In this document: positions 35,966 through 48,125 of the stretch, piece after piece | Position numbering within the stretch: the stretch's first letter is position 1 | Layout of the letters: each line of letters opens with the position of its first letter | Origin: Cephalopachus bancanus | Lineage: Eukaryota > Chordata > Mammalia > Primates > Tarsiidae | Assembly (NCBI GenBank): GCA_027257055.1 | Contig: JAPVLO010000133.1 | Coordinates: forward strand, 2,418,001-2,482,000 | DNA length: 64,000 nt | Direction of reading: 5' to 3' | Notes under the pieces: generated by a model | What the model was told of the DNA's origin: nothing | Database searches by the model: none | Seen by the model: the letters and a program-made list of their open reading frames with translations, nothing else | Position numbers and translations under genes: made by a program

Positions 35966-36563
35966 ATTTTATTTATTTATATCTACTTATTTAAAAGATG
36001 TGGGGTACAAGTCATGGTTAGGTATACAAATGTTCATTATGCAGGTACCCTTGTTGATTAGGTGTGACCCCCCTCCCCTAGCTTATTCCCACTACTGCCA
36101 ATCCCACCTCCCCTCCCCACCCCCGCCCCCCAGCAGTTTCCTGCTACTGCCAATCCTTTTCTTATAGTATTACGATAATTGTTCAAGGTCTGCTTATGAG
36201 TGAGAACATAGGATACTCAGTTCTTTGTTTCCATGATAGATCATTCAGTATTATAGACTCTAAGTCCATCCAAGTTGCTGCGAAGCTCATAGTTTTGTCC
36301 TTCTTTATGGCTGCATAATATTCCACTGTGTATATGTACCACATTTTGTTATCCCAGCCTTCTTTTGGTGGACAGCACAGAACATGGTTCCATGTTTTTG
36401 CTATAGTTAACAATGCTGTAATAAACATGCATGTGCAGGTATCTTTTTCATAGAGTGATTTGAGTTCCTCCAGGTATATTCCCAGTAGGGGAATTGCGGG
36501 GTCATATGGAAGGTCAATTTTTAGATCTTTTAGGAACTGCCAAACTGTTTTCCACAGAGGTTG
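35966..36563 (-). mobile_element. L1 3' end inserted in a MaLR LTR
   Basis: After the T/A-rich tail come 'agatgtggggtacaagtc', the C-rich 3'UTR, 'ctgcttatgagtgagaacat', 'gctgcataatattccactgtg' and the end of ORF2, stopping at 'tttccacagagg'. The flanking LTR joins up ('gttgagactttA' to 'actttaacatg'), with a short shared 'actttA' that may be the target duplication. Confidence 0.9.
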
Positions 36564-36612
36564 TACTTTAACATGAATTTGTTTGGGTGGGACACAAGTT
36601 AACCCTTCACAG
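36564..36612 (-). mobile_element. MaLR (MLT1-type) LTR, remaining part
   Basis: 'gaatttgtttgggtgggacacaagttaaccc' is the reverse of the LTR 5' end and continues the piece ending at 35965. Confidence 0.7.
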
Positions 36613-37550
36613 GAATCTGTCTGTATATACCTAGTTGCTACTTCTTGCTATGGTTGTACTGCTATTAAATTGATTTCCTTTTAGAGACAGTGAATTAAAA
36701 CACTTGGGTGTTTTGTTGCATATTTATCGTTGTAATGTATCACTCTTGTAGGTGTGTAGGTTGGCTAATGGTAGAACATAAAAACGTTTTGTTCTCACTG
36801 GACCTTTAACTGTGACAATTTTTGCAAAAGTCTTTTACTTGAAATAGAGTTAACTGCAGATCGTGAGACTAAAAAACACGTTTGGCATCCAAGACTCCTT
36901 TAAAATTTTCATTGAAACGAATTGACAGGTTCAAACAGTTTGGTAGAATTAGAACTGTTATTACAAAATGTAATTGATACTGCTATGTAAATATAGACTG
37001 AAGGTTTTGCAAAAAGAATATTTAGTTGGTATTTAAGTCCTTTTTTAAAAATCTAAAACTAACATACAGAACAGCGAATTGATTCAAGTAATTTTGGAGT
37101 TCTAAAAGCTGAACTTTTCAAATTCCTTTTACTACTATGTGAAGAACTTTTTCACTCTTTGCTGCTTCTGGAAAAAAAAAGTAATTTGGATATTAGAGTA
37201 ATCTGGACATCTGCATTGTCTTGATTAAGCAGAGCCACAAGGTAGGGACCCATGTAATTTCTCCAGTCTTCTTCCTGATACTGTGTTATAACCTAACACC
37301 ACCTCTATGACTTCCTCATACAACCCATTGGGATGTGAAAAGATGCCACACTATGTGTCCCTGTGGGAGCCAATTTATGAAAATCTAAATTCTAGTCTCT
37401 CAAAGACAACACGAAAGTTTTTTTTGTCCTTCCCACACTCCTCTGTAAAACATCAATTTTAATTCTGCCATATTTTACTATCTACTTCACTTTTAAATCC
37501 CTATTTTAGCTTTTTCCTATTAACAATATTTAAACTATAACTGATTAATA
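36613..37550. other. No recognised feature
   Basis: AT-rich, no gene signal. Confidence 0.4.
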
Positions 37551-37560
37551 CAAGAAAAAC

Positions 37561-37840
37561 TTTTTTTTTTTTTTAATTGAAGTCTCACTCTGTCGCCCAG
37601 ACTGGAGTGCAGTGGCCACTCCCGGCCACCACAGCCTTGACCTGCTGGGCTACGGCGATCCTTCCGCCTCAGCCTTCCAAGTAGCCGGGATTACAGGCTA
37701 CCACACCTGGCTGATTTTTTTATTTATTGTAGAGATGAGGTCTTGCTGCCCAGACGGGTCTCGAACCCGCGGGCTCAGGCAATCCACTCGCCTCAGCCTC
37801 CCAAAGACGCGGGATTACAGGCTGAGCCACCGAGCCCGGC
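37561..37840 (-). mobile_element. Alu SINE, young lineage-specific form
   Basis: Dimeric, minus strand, with 'gacgggtctcgaacccgcgggctc' on the plus strand, the signature of the young Alus here. Tail at 37561-37575. Target-site duplication 'caagaaaaactttt' at about 37551-37564 and 37840-37853. Right-arm positions are slightly shortened. Confidence 0.95.
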
Positions 37841-37854
37841 AAGAAAAACTTTTA

Positions 37855-39011
37855 TTCTAAGAACAGATTGAGAAACAGTAAAGATAAAGTTTAAGTTTTA
37901 TGTAGAAGAATTTATAACATGGTCACAAATGTTTCAAGACATGTATATGATTCATGCTGAGATGACTTTGAAAGAATACAGATCTTTTTATTTTTTGCCA
38001 GAGATCAGAAATTATTATTTAATGGTGGGGAAAATATTTGTATATCTTTATTCTCTTACTTACAAGCAGTGATTTGGTTTCAAGCAATAGAAACCAACCT
38101 CCAAAGTAAAAATATATATAGGACACTATTCAGTTCATAGGACTGAAGAAAGAGTTTAGCAGTCAGTTCTGAGAATAAATAGGAATCAGGGCATCCCTGG
38201 AGAGTTTACTCCCAAGAAATTGAATTGTACAGAGAATGGAAATGCTACTAAAATTGGAATTTGCTAAAGATTACCAGATAATATTAAGATACCACAAAGA
38301 TTTATGGTGGGAGGATGAGAAAACAAACAGTCTTTACCTGAAGTGCTATAAAATGATCCATTGTTTAGATCCTCAGAAGCGCAAGATGGAAGATAAAGAG
38401 AGATGATTTATCCCACAAAAGTATTGCCAAAATAAGCATGGATCATTGTGATGGCTCAATTTTTTAAGTTTTCCTTCTAACTTTCAAATCATACAGAGTA
38501 GAAATAAAGCTTTGGGAAACTTAGTGGTTACAATGGACTACACTATAGCCCTATCAGCATTTTTAAGAAATGTTAAAAAAAATGAAACAATCCAACAAAG
38601 AAAAACATTCAGGAAACAACATTGTTCTCAGTTTAGTTTATTCCACTTAGGACAAATATCTTTTTTAAAAATAAAACACACCCAATGTTTACCCAACCAG
38701 CAATAATCGAGTAAAAATGGTGAAGTTAAGCAATTATTCAAGTCCAACTACAAACTTTCCCCACCATATGAAACTTAATGTCATAGAAAAGTACACATTA
38801 ATATGATTAATAAGATATTATAAAATATATTTCATATAAAAGACAAAGGACGTAATAGATGCTCCTGAGGAGAAAACAAAATGCAGAGAAAAAAATGGGT
38901 CAAAATAATTAAAATTATAATTAAAATACATTTCTGAAACTAAATATTTGAACTTGAAAATTTAAAAGAAAAAGCTAAAGCAAAGCATATGCAAACTTGC
39001 TTTAAAAATAT
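37855..39011. other. No recognised feature
   Basis: AT-rich, unique-looking, no gene signal. Confidence 0.4.
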
Positions 39012-39020
39012 TTCATTTTT

Positions 39021-39309
39021 GCCGGGCTCGTTGACTCAGCCTGTAATTCCGCGCCTTTGGGAGACTGAGGTGAGTGGATTGCCTGAGCCCGCGGGTTCGA
39101 GACCCGCCTGGGCAGCGAGACCTCATCTGTACAATAAATCAAAAAATCAGCCAGGCGTGGTAGCGCATGCCTGTAATTCCGGCTACTTGGAAGGCTGAGG
39201 CGGAAGGATCGCCAGAGCCACCCAGGTTGAAGCTGCGGTGGCTGGGAGCGGCCACTGCACTCCAGTCTGAGTGACAGAGTGAGACGCCAACTCAAAAAAG
39301 AAAAAAAAA
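39021..39309 (+). mobile_element. Alu SINE, young lineage-specific form
   Basis: Starts 'gccgggctcgttgactcagcc'; left arm with 'gagcccgcgggttcgagacc', linker 'acaataaatcaaaaaat', right arm ending 'gagacgccaactc' and an A-rich tail. Flanks 'ttcattttt' at 39012-39020 and 39310-39318. The left arm contains the box B-like 'ggttcgagacc' of the internal Pol III promoter. Confidence 0.95.
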
Positions 39310-39318
39310 TTCATTTTT

Positions 39319-40190
39319 AATATTTCTTTTCTCTAATAACACTCAACTTCAGAAGACAGCAGAGTAATCTCTTCAAAATTCTTAAAGACAGAAAGATGGA
39401 ACAATAAATTTGTGTGTAGGCGATTGCTTTCAAGAGTGTAATACAAACAGACCTCTAGCAAGTTTCAACACTGGAAATATGGTAGATAAAAACATTCTAT
39501 TTGATCAAAAACTATCTTAGACCAACAGATTGATCAAACTGAAGAATCTAAGAATAGGTATGTTGTGGTAAATTTCAGGGAGTTTTTTAGTTTTAGTTTT
39601 TCTTTTTTCTTTGCATGTTTGAACTCCTTTGACTTTGTAATAATAGCTACATTAAATTTTAACAAAAAACAACATTCATCATTCCTTTAAAAATATGCTT
39701 TGTGTCATGATATATATCTATGGAACTTTTTTAAATATTAACTCAGAAAACTACAAATTGGAGAGAATAATAGTATGTATCCTAGAAGTGACATGCAAAT
39801 TAATTGTAAAAACTGAGAACAGTCCCTAGCACATAGTAAGCATGCAATATACATTGGCTGCTTCTCCAACTAATCACATTTTTACTAGTAAGATTGTTGA
39901 TTTTACTTAAATAAGAATTTGATAAATTATAATTAACAAGTACTATAAATATATTTTCCCCTGGAAGATAAAAATCATAACTACTAAAACATCATTGTGA
40001 GGGTTGAAATAAATCCTTACCTAAACAGATGCTGGAGAGTTGTTTAGTCTAACACTCTAATTGATTTGCTCTCTACACTACCTCCTTGAACCAATTTTTA
40101 ATTAAATGCATGCTGTAGGTAAGATATTATGCTAGGGACTAAAGACACAGTGATGAACAGGACGGATATGCTCATGGACACTCAAGGTTT
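39319..40190. other. AT-rich sequence with two weak MIR/L2-like scraps
   Basis: At 39810-39870 'cagtccctagcacatagtaagc' matches the plus-strand MIR end; at 40100-40190 'attatgctagggactaaagacacagtgatg' resembles a reversed L2/MIR end. Otherwise nothing recognised. Confidence 0.45.
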
Positions 40191-42111
40191 CTTAAGAATG
40201 GTAAAAATTTTGAGTAGTAAATCTTTTCTAAAAACATTCTAATAACCTGATTGACATATTCAATGTTTCAATGTCGACTATTAAATAATTTATATGCTTA
40301 AACTAAATTTTTATTAATCTCATTTTCATCCTTGTATAAATTAATTCTGACAATTTTTGGTTACAATTAATGAAAAGCTTCAATACATTTTTAATATTTA
40401 ATACTGGCTCAAATAGAGTTTTGACGTAAGTATCCATGTACTTTGTATTGGGTTTTTTTTGGAAGCCTATGACACCATACTAGGGAAAAAGTTGTAAAGT
40501 CGAGAGATTCTTATTGATTGTCCAGCAGCCAATGACTTGCCACTAGAAACCATTGCATGTTCTTACTATTACTTAGCCACCTATTAATACATTCTTTATT
40601 TTATATTTCTTATTTTATAAATTAATAAATTTAGGCAATGCATTTCATTTTTTTAAGCAATGCATTTCTTTAGTAAAAGGGCATTAATTATACTGGCTCC
40701 AAAATAAACAATTTACTAAATTTATAATGGCAAACAAAAAATTCCAACAATGAATACATTCTCTAGAAATTTACCTGTTTAATAATGGTACAAATCATTA
40801 TCTAATAAAGTCCTTTAAGGTCTGAATTTGAGTTATCTTAAAAATAGTGCTTTTGATTAAAAAGTTTAATGTATAACTTAAATATCAGGAGTGCAAAAAA
40901 AAGTATACAATTTTTTGAGATTTTTAAGAGATGTTATCTTTGTATTACTTTTAGTTCACTGTAATCAGAATGTCTGGATGCTGATGGTAACCACTTTGAG
41001 TACCTCTTGTATTGCAGAAGTCTTGTATTCAACTTTTGTTATCAGTATATATTGAGTATTACAGCTTTAATACAGTATTTTCTTTCTTAAAATGTGTATT
41101 TTCGGCACTTTCTGGAATAGCAAATCTTCATAGATATAGAAAGAAAATTATATCTTAAATGTTCTTCTTAAATATTTAATAATAATAATTTGCCAACTTA
41201 ATGTTATATATGATTTACACAATGCTTCACTATATTATTAGCAATTTACAGAAACGATTCTTTGTAATTATTATTTTCCTTTATATTCTTAGGTATTAAG
41301 GGTGTATTCTTGAGTATGCTTGTATTTTTAAAACACATAAACTTATTCTTAAATTGTTTGTTAATGAAATCTTCACTCTGAGAGACACTTTATCAGAATG
41401 ACCATGATAAACTAGTTCTAGCCAAGATGTGACTCCAAGTCAGTTTAGGGAATGATATTTCCCTTGGTCAGTCAAGAAGGTGTCAGAATTGGGTAAAGGA
41501 ATGAAAACTAAGGTCTGTTAGGTGAACAGAGAATCAGGAACATGCAAAGCCAACAGTAGAATGTCTTGTCATACCAGGTAGATAAGTACTATACAGAGCA
41601 AACCAACAATAAGATTGCTGAAAGGAATTATATATCAAATTACTCCAGCTGAGGAAAGATGGAGATGCTGGAGATGAAAACAGGCAATACAAATTGCCTC
41701 TGAAGCAAATTTATTGCCTACAGAAGGAAGTATTTTTACTACTATGAGTAGTTTTTACACCATGAACATTTTTACCATAAGCAAAATATCCAGACTAGAA
41801 GTGGTTTGGCACTCTCACATGTCTCTAATGAAAACACAGGTAAAGATCTTCTGAACATCAAATTCACAACGCATAACAAAATCTTCAAAGAATCATGCCG
41901 ATAACATTATGCATCCCAAACATGTAAATTTGCCCTTTAGAACTTAACATGAATATGCAAAAACTTTTCCTTCAGGAACATTCAATGGGAGAGTTGATTA
42001 GACATTTTTCTAAATAGAAACAATAAAATATTCTTCTTTACAAAGACAAGTGGCTGTATTAATTATGTTAAAGCTACAGAAAAATAACTTTTAAAAATGC
42101 CAGTGAATGTT
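40191..42111. other. Long AT-rich stretch without recognised feature
   Basis: About 1.9 kb, strongly AT-rich. No open frame of note and no repeat that I can name. Confidence 0.45.
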
Positions 42112-42133
42112 TATATGTGTATGTGTGTATGCA

Positions 42134-42165
<32 letters not shown>

Positions 42166-42170
42166 AACAT
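42112..42170 (+). repeat. (TA)n/(GT)n-like repeat
   Basis: tgtgtatg units pass into a perfect run of ta pairs, interrupted once by 'acat'. Confidence 0.9.
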
Positions 42171-42270
42171 GGAAAGATGATTGCCATAAATAATGAAAAA
42201 ATAAATTTGTACAATTATATGTATAACATGATACGTACATTTATCTTATATTTACATAAACACATATGCG

Positions 42271-42630
42271 TGCTATGGACTGAACATTTATGTTCACCCC
42301 AAATTTGCATGTTGAAAACGAATCCCCAACATGATAGCTTTAAGAGGAGGAACATCTGGGAACTGATTAAGTCATGAGGGCTCCACCTTCATGAATGGGT
42401 TAGTGCCCTAATACAAAAGATTGGAGGGAGTATGTTTGCCTCTTCTGCCATGTGAAGACACACTGGAGACACCATCTACGAGGAACAGGCCCTTTCCAGA
42501 CACTGAATCTGCTGCTGCCTTGATCCTGGACTTCCCACCCTCCAGAACTATGAGAAATAAGTCTAGGTTGTTTGCAAATTGCTCAGTCTAAGATATTTTG
42601 TTATAGCAGCCCGAATGGACAAACATAACA
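42271..42630 (+). mobile_element. Solitary MaLR (MLT1/MST-type) LTR
   Basis: Complete LTR order on the plus strand: starts 'tgctatggactgaa', then 'ccccaaatttgcatgttgaaa', 'catgagggctccaccttcatgaatggg', 'cttcccaccctccagaactatgagaaataag', and ends 'cccgaatggacaaacataaca'. No internal sequence follows, so it is a solo LTR. Confidence 0.88.
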
Positions 42631-43439
42631 TGTATGCCTATTTTTACTTGCAAAGATTATAGATTTTATGTATAAATATAGATATGTATGTGAAGCATAG
42701 AACAAACAAATAAGTAGGTATTACCCACATGAGAGATCACTCTAACACCCTGTTTCTGCCTTCAGGTGAAAGTTAAGTCAAAATCTTAAACTTTTCTAAC
42801 TTTGCACCAAAATTAAATCCATTTTGTAAAGCTTTAAGTAAATTTTTTTACTCGAGATACTGCGGTGAAATAAATGAAGGGAAAACAGTACATACAGCAT
42901 AAAAAATAATTTTATAACCTCCATGGGTCAATTCTGTTATCTTACCTATCCTTTGTTTCTGTGCCTTTCCTCTCTTTCTCTCTCTCCATTTCTTTCCCTC
43001 CATCCAAGCCCCCCATTCTTTAATCCTTTCTTCATATTGTTTTTAGTTATTATTTTTCTTAAACAATTCCCATTTCCTCATATTGTTTTTAGTTATTTTT
43101 TTTTAAACAATTCCCATTTCCAGGAACAATGGATGTGAAGAGTTTACACTTCAAAAAGGCATATCTCCCTGGGAAAATAAATTTTCAAATATTTTCTTGT
43201 GTATGAATACATAATTTAAAACAATTATCTTATGGTATTCATCAAGCTCTTGATAGTAGTTATAGTAGTTATCACTAGGGAATAAGACCAAGAGCAGGAA
43301 GATTCATAATCTCTCTGAAGGCAGTTCATACATGCCTGGCTTGTTCAAAAAATTATTTGTAATGTTTTGTGTAAAATAAATATTTTAATACACTGTCCTC
43401 ACTCATTTTGGTTACTATGATAACCTCTTTTTCGGTCTC
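42631..43439. other. Unique stretch with a pyrimidine tract and tandem duplication
   Basis: Apart from the C/T-rich tract at about 42963-43010 and the duplication listed separately, nothing is recognised. Confidence 0.4.
43032..43121 (+). repeat. Two-copy tandem duplication
   Basis: A unit of about 46 bases beginning 'tcatattgtttttagttat' and ending 'aaacaattcccatttcc' occurs twice head to tail (43032-43077 and 43078-43121), with a few changes within the T-rich centre. Confidence 0.9.
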
Positions 43440-43665
43440 TTATTTTTAGTCTTACATCTTATGTATTCTTAACAATGCAATCAGAATGATTATTTTTAAA
43501 TGCCAAAGTTATAATGTTGCACATACTCACATTCCTAGATGAATTGGTTCGATCTTAAGATAGAGTACAAGCTTCTTAACAGGATTAATAGGCTTCATGT
43601 GAACTGCTGTTTCCTTCTTTTCTCTTTAATCTCATCAATTATTATTTTTAATGCATTATTTTCTG
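43440..43665 (+). mobile_element. L2 LINE remnant, part before Alu
   Basis: 'gcaatcagaatgattatttttaaatgcc' and 'cacatactcacattcc', then 'gatagagtacaagcttcttaacagg' match the L2 3' region ('gagtgatctttttaaaatgc', 'aaagtccaaactcctta') in order. Confidence 0.65.
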
Positions 43666-43676
43666 TAGTTCCTTTA

Positions 43677-43970
43677 TTTTATTTTATTTTATTTTTTGAG
43701 TTGGAGTCTCACTCTGTCGCCCAGACTGGAGTGCAATGGCCGCTCCCGGCCACCGCAGCCTCAACCTGCTGGGCTCCAGTGATCCTTCCGCCTCAGCCTT
43801 CCAAGTAGCTGGAATTACAGGCATGCGCTACCACACCCGGCTGATTTTTTGATTTATTGTAGAGATGAGGTCTCACTGCCCAGGCGGGTCTCGAACCCGC
43901 GGGCTCAGGCAATCCACTCACCTCAGTCTCCCAAAGGCGCGGGATTACAGGCTGAACCACCGAGCCCGGC
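43677..43970 (-). mobile_element. Alu SINE, young lineage-specific form, inside L2
   Basis: Well-preserved dimeric Alu, minus strand, tail (TTTTA)n first. It carries 'gggtctcgaacccgcgggctc', the reverse of the young signature. Target-site duplication 'tagttccttta' at 43666-43676 and 43971-43981. Confidence 0.97.
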
Positions 43971-43981
43971 TAGTTCCTTTA

Positions 43982-44375
43982 AAAAGCAAGGTTTTTTTTG
44001 TTTTTTTTCTTTAGTATTAAGTGAATTTTTTTGTTTTGTTTTCAAGATTTTGCTTTTCTTTGCCTTCCAAATTCTTCTACCTCCTATCTGACTAACTGCT
44101 ATTTAATCTTCAGGACTACACTTAAATAGCTTTTCTTCTGTTAATTCCTCTCTGAGCTCCACAAGTTTCAGTGAACTTTTCCTCATATGTATTCTTAAAG
44201 CACATTTCATATTCGCTCTTACCACCCTCACAACATATTAATAATATGTTAATGTTTTTGTTACTTTTCTGTATTCTTCTGCTCCTTGAGAACAGCCATT
44301 ACATATGCTTCATTTATTGCAGAGTTCTGAGCATTTGGCACATAGTAAGTGTTAAAAATACATGTTTAAATAATA
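43982..44375 (+). mobile_element. L2 LINE remnant, 3' end
   Basis: Continues the L2 from 43665: 'ctacacttaaatagc', 'ctccttgagaacagcc', 'ctgagcatttggcacatagtaagtg', the family's 3' terminus with 'gcctggcacatagtagg'. Confidence 0.7.
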
Positions 44376-44977
44376 ATTATTAAATCATTTGGTAAGTAAA
44401 CTCAATGTCTATTCACTATTCATGTAATACATAATAATTATATATAAGATGTTCTTTCAGCAAATAATGGGGTATATCAGACTAACCCTCCCACCAAAAC
44501 CAAATATGAAAAATACAATAACATTCCTTTAGAAGCGTAGAGCAAGTAAGGCACTCAAAACTTGAGAAGCAAAGATCACAGAGAAAAAAAAAAAAGACTT
44601 TTTGAAAGCCCTATATTCACCTCTGTGTTTTCCAACAGGACACTTTTACAATTTGCATTGCAGGACATAGAATTCAAGCAGGAAGCTGTGTCTTGAAGCA
44701 TGGGGTGCTCCTACTGAGTAGGGAGGCAAGAGTTGGACTTAGAGGCTACTTGTGAAATAAGAAAGGTAGGAGCTAAGATCATCCTGGAGGTAAAAGGACA
44801 AGAAAGATGAGAGTCCAATAATACTTACTACAGTTTCCTCTGAAAGCATTTGGGAAATCCTAAGGTACACATGCAGTAAGTGCTTAAAAGACAGCTTCTA
44901 AGAGACTAAAAATCTTCTTTAAAATTTGGAAATATGGCATTGGTAAAACAAAAATTAAGGTTTAAGGTCCATGGAAG
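44376..44977. other. No recognised feature
   Basis: AT-rich, with an A run near 44585-44595. No gene signal. Confidence 0.4.
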
Positions 44978-44992
44978 AAGACAAGCATTTCT

Positions 44993-45769
44993 TTCTTTCT
45001 TTCTTTTCTTTTTAAAATTAATTTATTTATTATTATAAAGATGTGGGGTACAATTCAGGGCTAGGTATATAAACATTGATCATGCTGGTACCCTTGTTGA
45101 TGAGGCATACCCCTCCCTCCCCTAGCAGCTTCCCCCCACAGCCAGTCCCACACCTCCTTCCCCTGACAATTTTCTGCTACTGCCAATCGCCTTCCCACAG
45201 CCTTATAATTGTTCAAGGTCACCTTATGAGTGAGAACATATGGAACTCAATTCTTTGTTTCAGTGATAAATCACTGAGTATGATTGGCTCCAAATCCATT
45301 CAATTTGCTGGAAAGTCCATATATTTGTCCTTCTTTATGGCTGCATAATATTCCATTGTGTATATGTACCACATTTTTTATCCAGTTCAGCTTTGATGGG
45401 CAACACACTTGGTTCCATGTTTTTGCTATTGTGAATAGAGCTGCAACAAACATATGTGTGCAGGTATCTTTTTTGTAGAATGATTTGAATTCCTCTGGGT
45501 ATATTCCTGATAGGGGAATTGCTGGATCATATGGAAGGTCAATTTCTAGTTCCTTCAGATATCACCACACTGCCTTCCAAACAGGTTGTATTAGTCTGCA
45601 TTCCCACCAGCAGTGTAGAAGTGTTCCTTTTTCTCCATATCTTCGCCAGTATCTGTTGTTGTTTGTTTTGTTAATGATGGCCATTCGTCCTGGGGTTAGG
45701 TGGTGTCTCAATGTGGTTTTGATTTGCATTTCTCTAATGATGAATGAGGTTGAGCACCTGTTCATGTGA
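44993..45769 (-). mobile_element. L1 3' end, 5' truncated, with clear target-site duplication
   Basis: Tail as (TTTC)n at 44993-45012, then 'agatgtggggtacaattcagg', the C-rich 3'UTR, and the ORF2 C-terminal part on the minus strand ('CWWECRLIQPVWKAV', 'MAIINKTNNNRYWRRYGEKG'). It stops at 'aatgaggttgagcacctgttcatgtg'. 'aagacaagcatttct' flanks it at 44978-44992 and 45770-45784. Confidence 0.97.
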
Positions 45770-45881
45770 AAGACAAGCATTTCTAAATGCTTTCAATGGC
45801 GAAACAAAATCATCTCAATCATTGATGGAACAAAAATAATCTGCCAGTCAGGAGAAAATTGAATTATATCTTGAAAAGATA

Positions 45882-46523
45882 CAGTTGATCTTCATTACTT
45901 GAAGATTACATATTCAAATATGCTTACTAGTTAGTATTTGTTTAGTAGGCTTCCCAAGTCAATACTTACTGTGCTTTTGATGTCATATGTTAACATGCAC
46001 AATGTGGTGAAACTTTTGAGTTTTCCAACATTTGATGCTCCCAGCTGAAGTTGAACAAGGTAACATTCTGTCTTCTTGTGTCAGTTCACACACTGTAAAC
46101 AAGCATTTTTTTGATAATCAACTTAATGTCATGTTTTCTTTCTTTTTTGTGATTTCGTTGTTTAAAATGAGCCCAAAGCATAGTGCTGAAATGATGTTAA
46201 TTCTTCCTAAGTGAAGAAGGTTTTGTTCATCTCAAGAAAAAAGTATGTGTATTAGATAAGCTATGTTTAGCCATGAGTTATTGTGCTGTTAGCCATAAGG
46301 TCAATGTTAATGAATCAGCAATGTACATTAAATAAGGTGTCTTTAAACAAAAACACACATAAAACAAGTTTATGTGTTGATTGATTAATGAGAATGTCGT
46401 GACTATAGGCTCCCAGAATCCTAACCTTGTGTTTCTCCTAGGAGCATTGATTTAGTATTTGCTTATTTAGTGTTTGCAGGGACTTTATAGAATGTAACTA
46501 ATGTACATGATGAGAATTGACTG
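45882..46523 (+). mobile_element. Short Tigger (pogo-type) element with HTH-coding remnant
   Basis: Inverted ends: 'cagttgatcttcattacttg' at the left and 'catgatgagaattgactg' at the right are imperfect inverted copies. From the ATG at 46167 the strand reads 'MSPKHSAEMMLILPK' then a stop; the DNA that follows ('gtattagataagc', 'gagttattgtgctgtt', 'ttcaatgttaatgaatcagc' in slightly changed form) encodes the degraded CENP-B-like helix-turn-helix of Tigger transposases. The catalytic part is absent, so this is a deletion derivative moved in trans. The left flank is TA, the usual target; the right flank is changed. Confidence 0.8.
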
Positions 46524-46964
46524 CACTATGATTCAGTCTCTATAATTATTTTATCTAAAGCATTAAACATTTATTTAAAAATTATAAGTTGTGACAGGAA
46601 AAGGGCCAAGAAATTGAAAGTCAAATGAATAAAAACACCAATAGAATGAGATTCTCAGATAATTTCGGATTTGGGGTTATCAGAGGACATATTTTGGCTT
46701 GTATTTTATTGTGGCGATTGGTTTTGTGATAATAATGATAATAAACACCATGAAATTCATGCAATACTTTCAACTCCCTCCCAAGAGTTGCCTTGTCAGT
46801 CTTAATAACTCTTCACTTGGCAGTTTAAATGATTTCCAGACTGTCCTACTCACACTCAACAATCAACACAATACTTTATTTCTGACACTAGATGTATGGG
46901 GGGTTTCTCCTCACAAACAAGCAGTTCTCTAGCAAACATCAAATGGGTGTTCAACAATTCAGTT
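46524..46964. other. No recognised feature
   Basis: AT-rich, with a 77-codon chance frame (46699-46932). Part may belong to the LTR that follows. Confidence 0.35.
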
Positions 46965-47757
46965 TAATTCTGACACTATCTTTCTGGAATAAGTGTTAAA
47001 TTCCGCAAGTTAAGGGCCCAGTCTCACAAGACTTTCCCTTGCTTCAGGCTTCAGGTTTCAACCACAAGAAGTAGGTTACCACATGTAATTCTGACCAGCT
47101 GGCTATAAATCAATGTTCCAATGATCCTCTTCTTGGGTTCAATTAATTTGCTAAGGCATCTCAAAGAACTCAAGGAAACAATTACTTATTTTAAATTACT
47201 TATTTTGTTATATTCAAAAGGTTATGAAAGAAGATAGAGAACAGCCAGATAAAGAGATACATAAGGTGAGGGCTGAAAGGGTCCCACACTCAGTAGCTTC
47301 TGTCCCCATAGAACTGAGTTGTGTCACCCTCCCAACATGTGGATATGTTAACCAACCCAGAAGCTCTCTGAATCCTATAATTCGGAAATTTTTTTGGAAG
47401 CTTCATCACAAGCATGGTCAATTACTAACTCAGTCTCCAGACATTCTCCTTTTCTAAGAATGGTGGGAAGAGTTGAAAGTTTCAAGCTTATAATTATGAC
47501 TTGGCCTTTCTAGAGATTAGCCCCCAACGATGAACCCACCAAGAGTTGCCTTATCAGACCAAAAGACTATCTTATCACCCAGGAAATCCCAAAGGATTAG
47601 GATGCTGTGTCAGAAAATGGGATCAAAAACCAAATACTAGGACAAAAATTGCACCTGGCACCCCTGATGTTCAGAAAATTACAAGGGTTTTAGAAGCTTA
47701 GTGCTAAGAACTAGGGAAAAAAACAAATATATATTTCCTATAATATCACAGTATCAC
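46965..47757 (-). mobile_element. ERVL-type LTR (MLT2-like)
   Basis: Reverse complement of an ERVL LTR in order: 'cacatgtaattctgacc', 'gctataaatcaatgttcc', 'cttgggttcaattaatttgc', 'gaacagccagataaagagatacataagg', 'accaacccagaagctctctgaatcc', 'tatcacccaggaaatcccaaagg', and the LTR start seen as 'tatcacagtatcaca'. No internal retroviral genes are attached. The left edge is approximate. The family name is from memory. Confidence 0.7.
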
Positions 47758-47865
47758 AATAGGACTTAAATGAACTGTTGTTAATATGATCCTAACAGAA
47801 ATAAATAAATCTAAAATGTGACTCAAGAGCTAGAGCCTAAAGATAACAATTACATGTAGATTCAC

Positions 47866-48125
47866 CTTTTTTTTTGAATTGGAGTCTTACTCACCCAGGC
47901 TAGGGTGCAGTGGCATGCTCATGGCCACCGCTGTCTCAACCTGCTGGGCTCAAGTGATTCTTTGTCTCAGCCTTCCAAGTAGTTGGAACTACAGGCAAGC
48001 ACCACCATGTGGATAATTTTTTGATTTATTGTAGAGACGAAGTCTTGCCAAGTTGCCCAGGCTGGTATTGATTCCCTGGGCTCAGGCAATCCTCTTGCCT
48101 CCAACCTCCCAAAGTGCTGAGATTA
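47866..48125 (-). mobile_element. Alu SINE, 5' truncated
   Basis: Dimeric, minus strand; tail at 47866-47874. The outer 25 or so bases of the left arm are missing, since it stops at 'aaagtgctgagattac'. Diverged more than the young copies and lacking their 'cgaacccgcggg' signature. Confidence 0.9.

Noticed and set aside
39002..39295. Open frames of 69-97 codons in Alu sequences (also 43539-43808, 43849-44091, 51912-52274, 37612-37860)
   Set aside because: They are translations of Alu arms. Dimeric Alus give such frames on both strands without coding function.
46965..47757. Retroviral coding region next to the ERVL LTR
   Set aside because: No gag, pol or env-like reading is visible on either side, so I treat it as a solo LTR.
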